Assembly: GCA_016704535.1 (NCBI GenBank)
Contig: JADIZZ010000010.1
Location: 1 to 64,000, forward strand
Direction of reading: 5' to 3'
DNA: 64,000 nucleotides
From: Betaproteobacteria bacterium
GTDB lineage: Bacteria; Pseudomonadota; Gammaproteobacteria; Burkholderiales; Burkholderiaceae_C
A model generated the notes under the pieces. It saw nothing but the letters and a program-made list of their open reading frames with translations. It was not told where the DNA came from and ran no database searches. Positions within the stretch are counted from its first letter, which is position 1. Every line of letters begins with the position of its first letter. This document shows positions 32,443-41,088 of this stretch, in pieces. The position numbers and the translations under genes are program-made.

Positions 32443-33054
32443 ATGCCGCCGCTCTCATCGTTTCCTCTCGTCTGCGCTTTGGCCTGCCTCGGTGCGACCG
32501 GCGGGGCGTGGGCCGAGAAGGCCGATCGCAGCAAGCCCATCGTCGTCGAGGCCGAGCGGGGCTCGACCTTCGACCTGCAGCGTCAGGTCACGGTGCTCAA
32601 CGGCAACGCCGTCATCAGCCAGGGCACGATGGTGCTGCGAGCCGAGCGCATCGAGCTGCGCGAGACGCCCGACGGCTACCGCGCCGCCAGTGCCGTCGGG
32701 CTGCCGGGCAAGCCCGCCACGTGGCGCCAGCGCCGCGACGGCGGCGACGACGAGGTGGTGGAAGGCAGCGCCGACCGAATCGAATTCGATGGTCGCGCCG
32801 ACACCCTGCGATTGGTGGGCAACAGCGCCGTGCGGCGACTGCGTCGCGGCGTGGTGGCCGACGAGATCACCGGGGCATCCATCGTCTGGGACAACATCGC
32901 CGAGGTCTTCAAGGTGGAAGGCGGCGCCAGCACCGCCGTCAACCCGACAGGCCGCGTGCGGCTCACGCTGACGCCGCGCACCGAAGCTGCCAGCGCCTCG
33001 GCGCCCCGGGCGGCTCCGTTGACGCCGAGCCGGGCCCTGGAAACGCCGCGCTGA
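32443..33054 (+). CDS. lptA: Lipopolysaccharide transport periplasmic protein LptA
   Basis: A 203-residue periplasmic bridge protein that carries LPS across the periplasm. After a signal peptide (to about WAEKADRSKP) comes the OstA-type beta-jellyroll, shown by IVVEAERGSTFDLQRQVTVLNGNAVISQGTMVLRAERIEL and further hydrophobic strands. The start at the ATG (32443) gives a normal signal peptide; GTG at 32431 is an alternative. The stop overlaps the lptB start (TGATG). No lptC precedes it here. Confidence 0.92.
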   Translation: MPPLSSFPLVCALACLGATGGAWAEKADRSKPIVVEAERGSTFDLQRQVTVLNGNAVISQGTMVLRAERIELRETPDGYRAASAVGLPGKPATWRQRRDGGDDEVVEGSADRIEFDGRADTLRLVGNSAVRRLRRGVVADEITGASIVWDNIAEVFKVEGGASTAVNPTGRVRLTLTPRTEAASASAPRAAPLTPSRALETPR

Positions 33055-33851
33055 TGCATGCCCCCATCGCGTCGGCAATGGCCACCATTCCGCCGGCCTT
33101 GCTGAAGACCAGCAGCCGGCTGGAAGCCACCCACCTGCAAAAGCGTTTCGGCGCACGCACGGTCGTCAAGGACGTGCATCTGGCCGTGAACGCCGGCGAG
33201 GTGGTCGGCCTGCTCGGCCCCAACGGTGCCGGCAAGACCACCACTTTCTACATGGTGGTGGGCCTGGTGCGGGCCGACCAGGGCGAGATCCTCATCGACG
33301 GCCGACCCATCCAGGGCCTGCCCATCCACCACCGTTCGCGCCTGGGGCTGAGCTACCTGCCGCAGGAGGCGTCGATCTTCCGCAAGCTGAGCGTGGAAGA
33401 GAACATCCGCGCCGTGCTCGAACTGCAGCTTGGCGCCGATGGCCGACCGCTGAAGACGGCCGTGATCGATGAGCTGCTGAACAAGTTGCTGCACGACCTG
33501 TCCATCGAAAAGCTGCGCGATTCACCGGCGCCGGCGCTTTCGGGTGGCGAGCGCCGGCGGGTGGAGATCGCACGCGCGCTGGCAACGCAGCCGCGTTTCA
33601 TCCTGCTCGACGAACCCTTTGCCGGCGTCGATCCCATCGCGGTGATCGAGATCCAGAAGATCATCCGCTTTCTGCGCTCGCGCGGCATCGGCGTGCTCAT
33701 CACCGACCACAACGTGCGCGAGACCCTGGGCATCTGCGACCGCGCCTACATCATCAGCGAGGGCAGCGTGCTGGCCGAAGGCACGCCGCACGACATCGTG
33801 GCCAACGCCGAGGTACGCAAGGTCTACCTCGGCGAAAACTTCAGGATGTAG
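33054..33851 (+). CDS. lptB: LPS export ABC transporter ATP-binding protein LptB
   Basis: A 265-residue ATPase that powers LPS extraction with LptFGC. Walker A is GLLGPNGAGKTTT, the signature is LSGGERRRVEIARAL, Walker B is FILLDEPFAGVDP, and the switch His lies in ITDHNVRETL. The start at 33054 couples it to lptA; MATIPPALL at 33078 is a shorter option. Confidence 0.96.
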   Translation: MHAPIASAMATIPPALLKTSSRLEATHLQKRFGARTVVKDVHLAVNAGEVVGLLGPNGAGKTTTFYMVVGLVRADQGEILIDGRPIQGLPIHHRSRLGLSYLPQEASIFRKLSVEENIRAVLELQLGADGRPLKTAVIDELLNKLLHDLSIEKLRDSPAPALSGGERRRVEIARALATQPRFILLDEPFAGVDPIAVIEIQKIIRFLRSRGIGVLITDHNVRETLGICDRAYIISEGSVLAEGTPHDIVANAEVRKVYLGENFRM

Positions 33852-33869
33852 GGCGGGCAGAAGAAGCAC

Positions 33870-35411
33870 ATGAAGCCTTCACTGCAGGTCCGCCTCTCGC
33901 AGCACCTGGCGCTGACGCCCCAGTTGCAGCAGTCCATCCGCCTGTTGCAGCTCAGCACGCTGGAGCTGCACCAGGAAGTGGGCCAGATGCTGGAGCAGAA
34001 CCCCTTCCTCGAAGCCGAGGACGAGACGCTGGCGAACCCCTTCGAGGTGCCGCCCGAGCGCCAGGCCGTCGACCGCGTGACCGACCGTGTCGGAGACGGC
34101 GAGGCCGCCAACGAATCGCCCGACGCCGGCGAGGCGGTCAGCGAGATCCGCGGCGAGGAGTTCGGCACCACCGCGCGCGACGACTGGGAGAACGGTACCG
34201 AGGCCGACGACTTCGACGGCATCCGCGAGACGCCGTCATCGCCTTCGTCGTCGGCCGCCACTGGCGAGGGCGACGACTTCGAGCCGCAGGAACGGCGCTC
34301 CAGCAGCGGGTCGCTCGAGGACCACCTGCGTCTTCAGGTGACGGGCATGCGCCTGTCGGAGGCCGACCACGCAGCGCTGCTGGTGCTGATCGAGAGCCTG
34401 GACGCGGACGGTTACCTCGCCGACCCGTTGGACGAGATCGCCGAACGCCTGGCCGAGATGCTGGGTGTGGACAACGCCGAGGGCCGCGCCGACATCGACG
34501 ACCGCCTGCGTTGTGCGCTGCGCTGGCTGCAGAGCCTGGAACCCACGGGTGTGGGCGCACGCAACCTGGGTGAATGCCTGAGCTTGCAGCTCAAGCAGCT
34601 CCCGAAGACGCCGGCACGCCAGCTCGCGCTGCGCATCTGCGACCAGTACCTGGAGCTGCTGGCGCGCCGCGACGTCAAGCGCCTGACCGCGCTCACCGGC
34701 ACCGACGAAGCGCTGGTGCGCGATGCCCAACTGCTCATCATCGCCTGCGAACCCAAGCCCGGCCGGCCCTTCGCCGCCGACGAGGCCACCGTCGTCGTGC
34801 CCGACGTCGTCGTGCGAAAGACGGGCCGCGGCCTGAGCGTGACGCTGAACCCCGACGTCATGCCCAAGCTCCGAATCAACGACCTTTACGCCCACGCCGC
34901 GCGCGGCCAGCGTGGGGCGTCGGCCAACCCGGGCTTGAGTTCGCGCCTTCAGGAAGCGCGCTGGTTCGTGAAGAACATCCAGCAGCGCTTCGACACCATC
35001 CTGCGCGTCAGCAAGGCCATCGTCGAGCGCCAGAAGGCCTTCTTCACGCACGGCGCCATCGCGATGAAGCCACTGGTTCTGCGCGAGATCGCCGACGAAC
35101 TGGGCCTGCACGAGAGCACGATCTCGCGCGTGACGACCGCCAAGTACATGGCCACGCCGCAGGGCACCTTCGAGCTGAAGTACTTCTTCGGCAGCAGCCT
35201 GAACACCGACGCCGGCGGCAATGCCAGCAGCACCGCGGTGCGCGCGCTGATCCAGCAGTTCGTGAGCGCCGAAGACACGAAGAAACCGCTGTCCGACAGC
35301 CAGCTCAGCGACATGCTCGAAGAGCAGGGCATCCAGGTGGCGCGGCGCACGGTGGCGAAGTACCGCGAGGCGCTGAAGATCGCACCGGCCAGCCTGCGCA
35401 AGGCGATCTGA
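33870..35411 (+). CDS. rpoN: RNA polymerase sigma-54 factor
   Basis: A 513-residue sigma-54 factor. The Gln/Leu-rich region I (MKPSLQVRLSQHLALTPQLQQSIRLLQLST) contacts activators. An acidic region II spans about residues 50-150. The core-binding region, the helix-turn-helix (LREIADELGLHESTISRVTTAKYM) and the RpoN box (ARRTVAKYRE) follow. It starts 18 bases after lptB, the common proteobacterial order. No hpf gene follows; the next gene is an RNA methyltransferase overlapping by one base. Confidence 0.97.
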   Translation: MKPSLQVRLSQHLALTPQLQQSIRLLQLSTLELHQEVGQMLEQNPFLEAEDETLANPFEVPPERQAVDRVTDRVGDGEAANESPDAGEAVSEIRGEEFGTTARDDWENGTEADDFDGIRETPSSPSSSAATGEGDDFEPQERRSSSGSLEDHLRLQVTGMRLSEADHAALLVLIESLDADGYLADPLDEIAERLAEMLGVDNAEGRADIDDRLRCALRWLQSLEPTGVGARNLGECLSLQLKQLPKTPARQLALRICDQYLELLARRDVKRLTALTGTDEALVRDAQLLIIACEPKPGRPFAADEATVVVPDVVVRKTGRGLSVTLNPDVMPKLRINDLYAHAARGQRGASANPGLSSRLQEARWFVKNIQQRFDTILRVSKAIVERQKAFFTHGAIAMKPLVLREIADELGLHESTISRVTTAKYMATPQGTFELKYFFGSSLNTDAGGNASSTAVRALIQQFVSAEDTKKPLSDSQLSDMLEEQGIQVARRTVAKYREALKIAPASLRKAI

Positions 35412-36655
35412 TGGCCTCGTTGTTCCTGCCCTGCGCTGGGGGTGTCGAGGCGCTGCTGGCCGACGAGGTGCTGCGCATCACCGGCATCAGCGCCGAGACG
35501 ACGCGCGGCGGCGTGTGGGTCGAAGGCGATCAACGCACCGCCATGCAGCTGAACCTGGAAAGTCGACTGGCCACGCGCGTGCTCTGGCCGCTGGCCGACG
35601 GCATTTACCGCGACGAACACGATCTCTACGACCTGGCGCGGCGCGTCGACTGGCTGCACTGGATCTCGCCTGCACAGACGCTTCGCGTCGACGTCACGGC
35701 CATGCGTTCGCCGCTGCAGAGCCTGAACTTCGCCGCGCTGCGCATCAAGGACGCCGTGTGCGACACGCTGCGCGACGCCACCGGCGAGCGCCCCAGCGTC
35801 GACACGCGCCGGCCCGACCTGCCCATCGCGCTTTTCGTCGGGCCCGAGCACGCGACGCTTTATGTCGACACGTCGGGCGAGGCGCTCTTCAAGCGCGGCT
35901 GGCGCGAAGACACCGGCGAGGCTCCGCTGAAGGAGACGCTGGCCGCCGCGATGCTGGCCGCCATCGGCTGGGCCGGGCGCGCCGAGGCTGGCCCGCTTTT
36001 CGACCCCTGCTGCGGCGCCGGCACCCTTGCCATCGAAGCGGCGCAGATCGCCTGCGGCATCGCGCCTGGCGGCCAGCGACGCTTTGCGTTCGAGCGCCTG
36101 CTGCCCTTCCGCGATCACCTCGCCGCCTGGCGCGAACTGCAGCAGGCCGCGAAGGCCCGGGTGCACGCGCCGGCGGTGTCCATCTTCGCTGGCGACGTGA
36201 GCTTCCGCATGACCGACTTCGCCACCCGCAATGCCGAGCGCGCCGGCGTGAGCCACGCCATCGAGTTCAAGACCGCCGACGCATTGCAGCGCCCGCCGCC
36301 CGCGGCAGCGGGCACAATCCTGATGAATCCACCGTACGGCGAGCGCATCGCCCCCAAGGGCCAAGGTACGGGGGGGCAGCCAACGGCGGCGCTGCGCGCC
36401 GCCGGGGCGCGCGAAGCCTTCGAAGGTGGTGGCAGCTCGGCCGAGTTCTTCGGCAGCCTGGCCTCTCACTGGAAGCGCCAGTACGCGGGCTGGACGGCCT
36501 GGCTGCTCAGCCCCGATATGAAGCTGCCCGGCCTGATGCGCCTGAAGGAAAGCCGTCGCGTGCCGATGTGGAACGGCGCCATCGAGTGCAGGCTGTTCCG
36601 CTTCGACCTCGTGGCCGGGTCGAACAAGCGCGCAGAGCCGACACCGGCCGACTGA
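35411..36655 (+). CDS. rlmL: THUMP-domain class I rRNA methyltransferase (RlmL N-terminal-type, guanine-N2)
   Basis: A 414-residue SAM-dependent methyltransferase. The THUMP RNA-binding region covers residues 1-150. The SAM motif is FDPCCGAGTLAIEAAQIA and the catalytic NPPY is in ILMNPPYGERI. It corresponds to the m2G2445-forming half of E. coli RlmL, without the C-terminal RlmK half. A Gly/Ala-rich stretch of about 25 residues after NPPYGERIAPKG is longer than in most homologues. The ATG overlaps the rpoN stop by one base. Confidence 0.87.
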   Translation: MASLFLPCAGGVEALLADEVLRITGISAETTRGGVWVEGDQRTAMQLNLESRLATRVLWPLADGIYRDEHDLYDLARRVDWLHWISPAQTLRVDVTAMRSPLQSLNFAALRIKDAVCDTLRDATGERPSVDTRRPDLPIALFVGPEHATLYVDTSGEALFKRGWREDTGEAPLKETLAAAMLAAIGWAGRAEAGPLFDPCCGAGTLAIEAAQIACGIAPGGQRRFAFERLLPFRDHLAAWRELQQAAKARVHAPAVSIFAGDVSFRMTDFATRNAERAGVSHAIEFKTADALQRPPPAAAGTILMNPPYGERIAPKGQGTGGQPTAALRAAGAREAFEGGGSSAEFFGSLASHWKRQYAGWTAWLLSPDMKLPGLMRLKESRRVPMWNGAIECRLFRFDLVAGSNKRAEPTPAD

Positions 36656-36670
36656 GGCCTCCGGCCTCAG
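36652..36670. terminator. Symmetrical hairpin spanning two convergent stop codons
   Basis: A perfect 8-bp stem (36652-36659 with 36663-36670) has a 3-base loop and contains the stop codons of both rlmL and the leftward neighbour. There is no T tract, so termination strength is uncertain, but the placement suggests a shared bidirectional terminator. Confidence 0.55.
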
Positions 36671-37923
36671 TGGAAGACGGGCAGCGCCTCGACGCGGCGG
36701 TCGATCTCGGCCAGCATCGACTCGTACGGCGGCGCGCCGACGCCGCCGTAGCGCTGGCGAAACTCAGCCTCGGGCAGGAACTCGGGCAGGTCGTTCCAAG
36801 GCGGCATCAGGTCGGACTCTTTCACGCCGCGTGCCAGCGCCGCCTGCAGGCGCTGCGGCTGCGTCACGGCCCACTCGCCCAGGCGCGTGCCGGCGCGGTT
36901 GGCAGCCATGTCGTTGAAGCTGAAGCCGCTTCCGCCCTGCGAGTCGGCCACTTCCTTGTAGACGCCGATGGCACGAGACAGCGGCCCCGTGCCCTCCGCC
37001 GCCAGTGCCGCCGAGATCAGCAGGTGGCGCGGGAAGTCGTCGCGCCCGGCCAGCGTCACGCGCAGTGGCCGGGCTCTCGGCCAGGCGCGCGCCGCAGGAA
37101 GCAACGCGCCGGCACCACGGCCGTTCACGAAGAGTGTCAGTACCACCAGCGCGGCGCGGTTCTCGGCCGCGGCGTCCGCGCCCGCGACGGCGCTGCGCTG
37201 ACGCGCCAGATCGAACATCGGCCCCAGCAGCGGCGCCAGCGAGACCTCCCAGCCCGGGCCCTGGCGTGCCACCCACAGCGCGAGATGATCGTTGTAGGCG
37301 CGCAAACGCACCTGGTCCCCCGCCGGCACCAGCGTTCCCAGCATGCGTTCGGCGCTGTCGTCGCGCCAGGCGTAGACCACGGTCAGACGTTGCGGCATGA
37401 ACTGCAGGCGCCGAACGACCTCGGCGGCCAGGTCGAGCTCGGCATGCACGCCAGCGCGCCGCGCCAGCCAGGGCAAGGCGCGCTCGGCCATCGCCGCGGG
37501 CAGTCGCAGGCGGCCGACGCGCAGCGTGTCGATCACCGGCAGGCCGCCGGTTTCCAGCATTCGCAGCTCGACGTTGAGCCAGCGGCCGAAGGGGTTTTGA
37601 GGCACCGGCAGGCTGCTGCGCACCACGGCCGCGCCGCGTTCCAGGCTGACGGCGGTGTAGGCGTCCAGGCGGCGCAAGGTGGCGTGGTTGAACAGCACCT
37701 CCAGGTCGCGCTCGCTCACCTGCACTGCGCGCACGGCACCGGGGCGCGCGCGCCGCGGGTCGTGGGTGCGGAGCAACGACAGCGCCCGCGCCACGTCGGC
37801 GACCGCCGGCGGCTGGTTCAGGGTCACTGTCGGCGTGCCTTGAAGGGCGGCGGTCAGCGCCACCAGCGCCGCTGTCGTGGCCACCAGCAGGACGAAAGCG
37901 CCCGCGAGCAGCAGTTTCCTCAT
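36667..37923 (-). CDS. Conserved unknown envelope protein
   Basis: A 418-residue protein that I do not recognise. One N-terminal hydrophobic segment (KLLLAGAFVLLVATTAALVALTAAL) acts as an anchor or signal. The rest is soluble and probably periplasmic, with recurring segments such as RLPAAMAERALPWLARRAG and a distinct C-terminal region (HLLISAALAAEGTGPLSRAIGVYKEVADSQGGSGFSFNDMAANRAG). That region contains a GSGFSFNDMAANRAG motif that looks like an active-site or binding loop. The start at 37923 places the hydrophobic segment at the N-terminus. Confidence 0.8.
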   Translation of the reverse strand: MRKLLLAGAFVLLVATTAALVALTAALQGTPTVTLNQPPAVADVARALSLLRTHDPRRARPGAVRAVQVSERDLEVLFNHATLRRLDAYTAVSLERGAAVVRSSLPVPQNPFGRWLNVELRMLETGGLPVIDTLRVGRLRLPAAMAERALPWLARRAGVHAELDLAAEVVRRLQFMPQRLTVVYAWRDDSAERMLGTLVPAGDQVRLRAYNDHLALWVARQGPGWEVSLAPLLGPMFDLARQRSAVAGADAAAENRAALVVLTLFVNGRGAGALLPAARAWPRARPLRVTLAGRDDFPRHLLISAALAAEGTGPLSRAIGVYKEVADSQGGSGFSFNDMAANRAGTRLGEWAVTQPQRLQAALARGVKESDLMPPWNDLPEFLPEAEFRQRYGGVGAPPYESMLAEIDRRVEALPVFH

Positions 37924-38141
37924 GCACCGAGTCTGCCATCGGGGCGCCACGGCCGCCGGCCGCACCGAGCCGCAGGGGCATAATTCCGCGTCGTTCCTGT
38001 GGAGAGACGCCTTGGACCCCGCACTCCTGCGGTGACCGTTCGTTCCGGGCCTTCGGTGCCGGCTCGCGACGGACGCCACCGCCCTGAAAGCCCACATTGC
38101 CCCGCCGCCACGCGCGGGCCGTCGCTCCCGGAAGAACCGCC

Positions 38142-39128
38142 ATGCTCAACGTCTTCACGCTGGCCCACGGCAGGCTGGTCCAGGCCGAGATCGAACGCGT
38201 CGACATGCTGGCGCAGCTGCAGCCGGTCTGGGTCGACCTCGAAAGCCCGAACGATGAGGAAAAGGGCTGGGTGCAGCAGCACTTCGGCCTCAGCATCCCG
38301 AGTGACGCCGTCGACGACGACCTCGAGGAGTCGGCCCGCTTCTACGAGGAAGACAACGGCGAGCTGCACATCCGCTCCGACTTCCTCATCGACCCAGGCG
38401 ACAGCACCGAGGAAGCCCAGGCCGAACCCGCGCGCAACGTGCGCGTGGCCTTCATCCTGGCCAGGAACGTGTTGTTCTCGATCCACGACGAAGATCTGCC
38501 GGTGTTCCGCCTGCTGCGCCTGCGTGCGCGGCGCATTCCGGCGCTGATCGAGGACGCCAAGGACGTGCTGCTCAAGCTCTACGACGCCGACGCGGAGTAC
38601 TCGGCCGATCGCCTGGAAGGCATCTACGACAGCCTGGAGAAGGTCAGCGCACGCGTGCTGACGCAGGAGGTCGACGACCGCACCGCCGGTGCCGCACTGA
38701 CGGCCATCGCCCGCGAGGAAGACCTGAACGGCCGCATCCGCCGAAACGTGATGGACACGCGCCGCGCCCTCAGTTTCATGATGCGCAGCCGCATGCTCAA
38801 CGCCGAGCAGTTCGAGGAAGCGCGGCAGATCCTGCGCGACATCGACAGCCTGGACAGCCACACCGCCTTTCTCTTCGACAAGATCAACTTCCTGATGGAC
38901 GCCACGGTGGGTTTCATCAACATCAACCAGAACAAGATCATCAAGATCTTCTCGGTGGCCAGCGTGGCGCTGCTGCCGCCGACGCTGATCGCCAGTGTCT
39001 ACGGCATGAACTTCAGGTTCATGCCCGAACTCGACTGGCAGGCCGGTTACCCGTTTGCGCTGGGGCTGATGGCAATCTCGGTGGCGGTGCCCATCGTCTA
39101 CTTCCGCCGCAAAGGTTGGCTGCGCTGA
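38142..39128 (+). CDS. corA: CorA-type magnesium/cobalt transporter
   Basis: A 328-residue channel-type transporter. The cytoplasmic N-terminal alpha/beta domain and long stalk helix precede two C-terminal transmembrane helices. The selectivity signature YGMNF follows the first helix (VALLPPTLIASVYGMNFRFMPEL). The ATG at 38142 gives MLNVFTLAHGRL, the usual start. No leader structure was convincingly seen in the 200 bases upstream. Confidence 0.95.
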   Translation: MLNVFTLAHGRLVQAEIERVDMLAQLQPVWVDLESPNDEEKGWVQQHFGLSIPSDAVDDDLEESARFYEEDNGELHIRSDFLIDPGDSTEEAQAEPARNVRVAFILARNVLFSIHDEDLPVFRLLRLRARRIPALIEDAKDVLLKLYDADAEYSADRLEGIYDSLEKVSARVLTQEVDDRTAGAALTAIAREEDLNGRIRRNVMDTRRALSFMMRSRMLNAEQFEEARQILRDIDSLDSHTAFLFDKINFLMDATVGFININQNKIIKIFSVASVALLPPTLIASVYGMNFRFMPELDWQAGYPFALGLMAISVAVPIVYFRRKGWLR

Positions 39129-39271
39129 GCGCGCCGGCGTGCCTGCCCGCGCCTGGGTGTGTGATGCACACTACTTCGCAGGCCCCCGGACGGGCCGGGC
39201 GACCACCATCGTGTAATCTCATCTTGTCGTCTTCCGAGGATCCTGTGGCGCCGTTCGGCGCCGCAGCGAGC

Positions 39272-39751
39272 ATGCAAAGCCCAAACCACCGCAAGCCCCA
39301 CGTCTGGAGGTGCCGCGCAGCTCTGGCAGCGCTGCTGGCGGCCGCCATGCCGGCGCTGGCCCAGTTCAGCATGGTGCCGGCGCCGATGACCGGTGGCATC
39401 GCCAAGTCCTCGACGGCCACCGGCGACAAGGAGTACCGCACCGACGCCGCGCGCCACCTCTACGCCGCTTTTCCGATGCGCATCATGCGCGGCAAGATGC
39501 CGCCGATGCTCTATTCGGTGATGGCGGTGGAGACCGAGATCGACGCCACGGGGCAGGTCGTCAACGTCAGCGTCGTGCGCAAGCCGGCGGCCGACGAAGT
39601 GGCGCCGTGGGTCGTCGCGATGATCAAGCGCGCCGGCCCGTTTCCGGCACCTGCCGCCGCCGGGGCGGCTACCGTGCGCTACTTCGAGATCTGGCTGGTC
39701 GACAAGTCAGGCCTGTTCCAGCTCGACACGCTGACCGAAGGCCAGCGCTGA
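39272..39751 (+). CDS. Exported protein with TonB C-terminal-like domain
   Basis: A 159-residue protein with an N-terminal signal peptide (RAALAALLAAAMPALA). The C-terminal half (MLYSVMAVETEIDATGQVVNVSVVRKPAADEVAPWVVAMIKRAGPFPAP...YFEIWLVDKSGLFQLDTLTEGQ) resembles the TonB C-terminal fold without the TonB membrane anchor and Pro-rich region. It is a conserved Burkholderiales unknown by its look; the function is not known. GTG at 39245 is an alternative start. Confidence 0.75.
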   Translation: MQSPNHRKPHVWRCRAALAALLAAAMPALAQFSMVPAPMTGGIAKSSTATGDKEYRTDAARHLYAAFPMRIMRGKMPPMLYSVMAVETEIDATGQVVNVSVVRKPAADEVAPWVVAMIKRAGPFPAPAAAGAATVRYFEIWLVDKSGLFQLDTLTEGQR

Positions 39752-39756
39752 ACTGG

Positions 39757-39850
39757 GGCCCCCAAGCTCGCTGGCGCTCGCTACCCCCCAGGGGGGCCGT
39801 CCGCCTACGGCCCGGCAAAGCCGGTTCCGTGGCGGGAAGCTTGGTGTGTG
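39757..39850. repeat. GC-rich palindromic intergenic repeat (REP-like)
   Basis: Between two convergent genes lies GCCCCCAAG, a CGCTGGCGCTCGC segment, CCCCCC-A-GGGGGG, then GCCTACGGC and CCGGCAAAGCCGG dyads. Bases 39757-39779 recur exactly, inverted, at 44796-44818, and a relative sits inside uvrA. Such elements are common between genes in Burkholderiales. Confidence 0.8.
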
Positions 39851-39859
39851 TAACCATGC

Positions 39860-40297
39860 TCAGCTGTTGACGCGGCGCTTCAGCCAGCGCATCAGGGTGC
39901 CCAGCACGGGCAGCTTCTCGTAAAGCTCCTCCGCCACGTCCCAGTAGTCGCGGTGCAGGCTGATGCGGCCGTCCTCGGCCAGCTTCAGGTGCGAGCCGCC
40001 GCGCACCACCAGTTCGTCACTGCCGGCGCGCTTCAGGCGGAAGACGAAGTCCCAGGTCAGGAAACACTGCCCGCCCTGCACGACGGCGTCGTGGATCACG
40101 AAGCGGGGTGCCTCCAGCGTGCGGAACATGTGCTCGAAGATGCGGCGGATGGCCGGCACACCCTGCACCTCGTTGAACGGGTCCTTGAAGCGCGCGTCGT
40201 CGGTGTAGATCTCGGCCAGCCGCGACAACCCTGCGGGCGAGAGCTGCTCGAAGAGTTCGATGATGCGCGCGATGCGCGGGTCGGCGTGGCGTGCCAA
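39860..40297 (-). CDS. NTF2-like (SnoaL-type) protein
   Basis: A 145-residue cone-fold protein (RIIELFEQLSPAGLSRLAEIYTDDARFKDPFNEVQGVPAIRRIFEHMF). Family members are small ligand binders or isomerases. It is the last gene of the eight-gene leftward operon, one base after the SDR stop. Homologues accompany Cfa/DUF1365/SDR operons in other proteobacteria, so a part in the same lipid pathway is likely but undefined. Confidence 0.85.
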   Translation of the reverse strand: MARHADPRIARIIELFEQLSPAGLSRLAEIYTDDARFKDPFNEVQGVPAIRRIFEHMFRTLEAPRFVIHDAVVQGGQCFLTWDFVFRLKRAGSDELVVRGGSHLKLAEDGRISLHRDYWDVAEELYEKLPVLGTLMRWLKRRVNS

Positions 40298-40298
40298 T

Positions 40299-41084
40299 TC
40301 AGAGTCCGGTAGAGCGGCGCACGGCCGCGAAGTAGCTGACGTAGCCCAGGTGGCGCAGCGCCTGCATCCAGAAGGTGAAGCGCTTGGGGAAGTGGATCTC
40401 GAAGTCGCCGCGCCGCCAGCCGCGCAGGATCTCCGCCGCCGCCTGCTCGGGCGTGATGAGCGCCGGCATGCGGAAGCTGTTCTGTGCCGTCAACGGGGTC
40501 TCGACGAAACCCGGGTTGATGATCGACACCCCCAGGCCCAGTGGCTGCAGGTCGAGGTAGAGCGTCTCGGCCAGGTTGATGAGCGCGGCCTTGGTCGGCC
40601 CGTAGGCCAGGCTTTGCGGCAGGCCGCGGAAGCCGGCCACGCTGGACACCAGGCTGACGTGGCCGCCGCGGCCCGCCTGGGCTTGCGCCTGCAGTTGCGG
40701 CAACACGGCGTCCAGCATGTGCAGCGCGCCGACGTAGTTCACCTCCACGTGCTTCAGCGCGAGGTCCAGGTCGAAGGCCGTGGCGCGCATCGGGGTGTAG
40801 GTGCCGGCGCAGTAGATCGCCAGGTCGATGCCGCCGTGTGCGGTGACGATGCGTGCGGCGGCGTCGCGCATCGCGGCGCGGTCGGTGGCGTCGAGCGCGA
40901 TGGCTTCGCTGCGGCCGTGTTCGGCGACGAAGGCGTCGAGCGCGTCGCGGCCGCGCGCCGAGACGACCACGCGTGCGCCGACGGCGTGCAGCGCATGCGC
41001 GGTGGCGCGGCCGATGCCGGTGGATGCGCCCACCAGCCAGGCCGTCTTGCCGGCCCAGTTCGGGATGCGCGGGTTCAGTGGCAT
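40299..41084 (-). CDS. Short-chain dehydrogenase/reductase
   Basis: A 261-residue classical SDR. The cofactor loop GASTGIGRATA is near residue 19, with Arg after the second strand (VVVSARGRDAL) suggesting NADP. Catalytic Ser is in VSLVSSVAG and Tyr-Lys in LAYGPTKAA. The C-terminal segment FEIHFPKRFTFWMQALRHLG is amphipathic and may touch membrane, fitting a lipid substrate. It starts four bases after the DUF3833 stop. Confidence 0.9.
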   Translation of the reverse strand: MPLNPRIPNWAGKTAWLVGASTGIGRATAHALHAVGARVVVSARGRDALDAFVAEHGRSEAIALDATDRAAMRDAAARIVTAHGGIDLAIYCAGTYTPMRATAFDLDLALKHVEVNYVGALHMLDAVLPQLQAQAQAGRGGHVSLVSSVAGFRGLPQSLAYGPTKAALINLAETLYLDLQPLGLGVSIINPGFVETPLTAQNSFRMPALITPEQAAAEILRGWRRGDFEIHFPKRFTFWMQALRHLGYVSYFAAVRRSTGL

Positions 41085-41088
41085 GTCG

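Noticed and set aside
37940..38141. A magnesium-sensing leader or riboswitch upstream of corA
   Set aside because: No conserved leader fold could be recognised; some hairpins exist but are expected in such GC-rich DNA.
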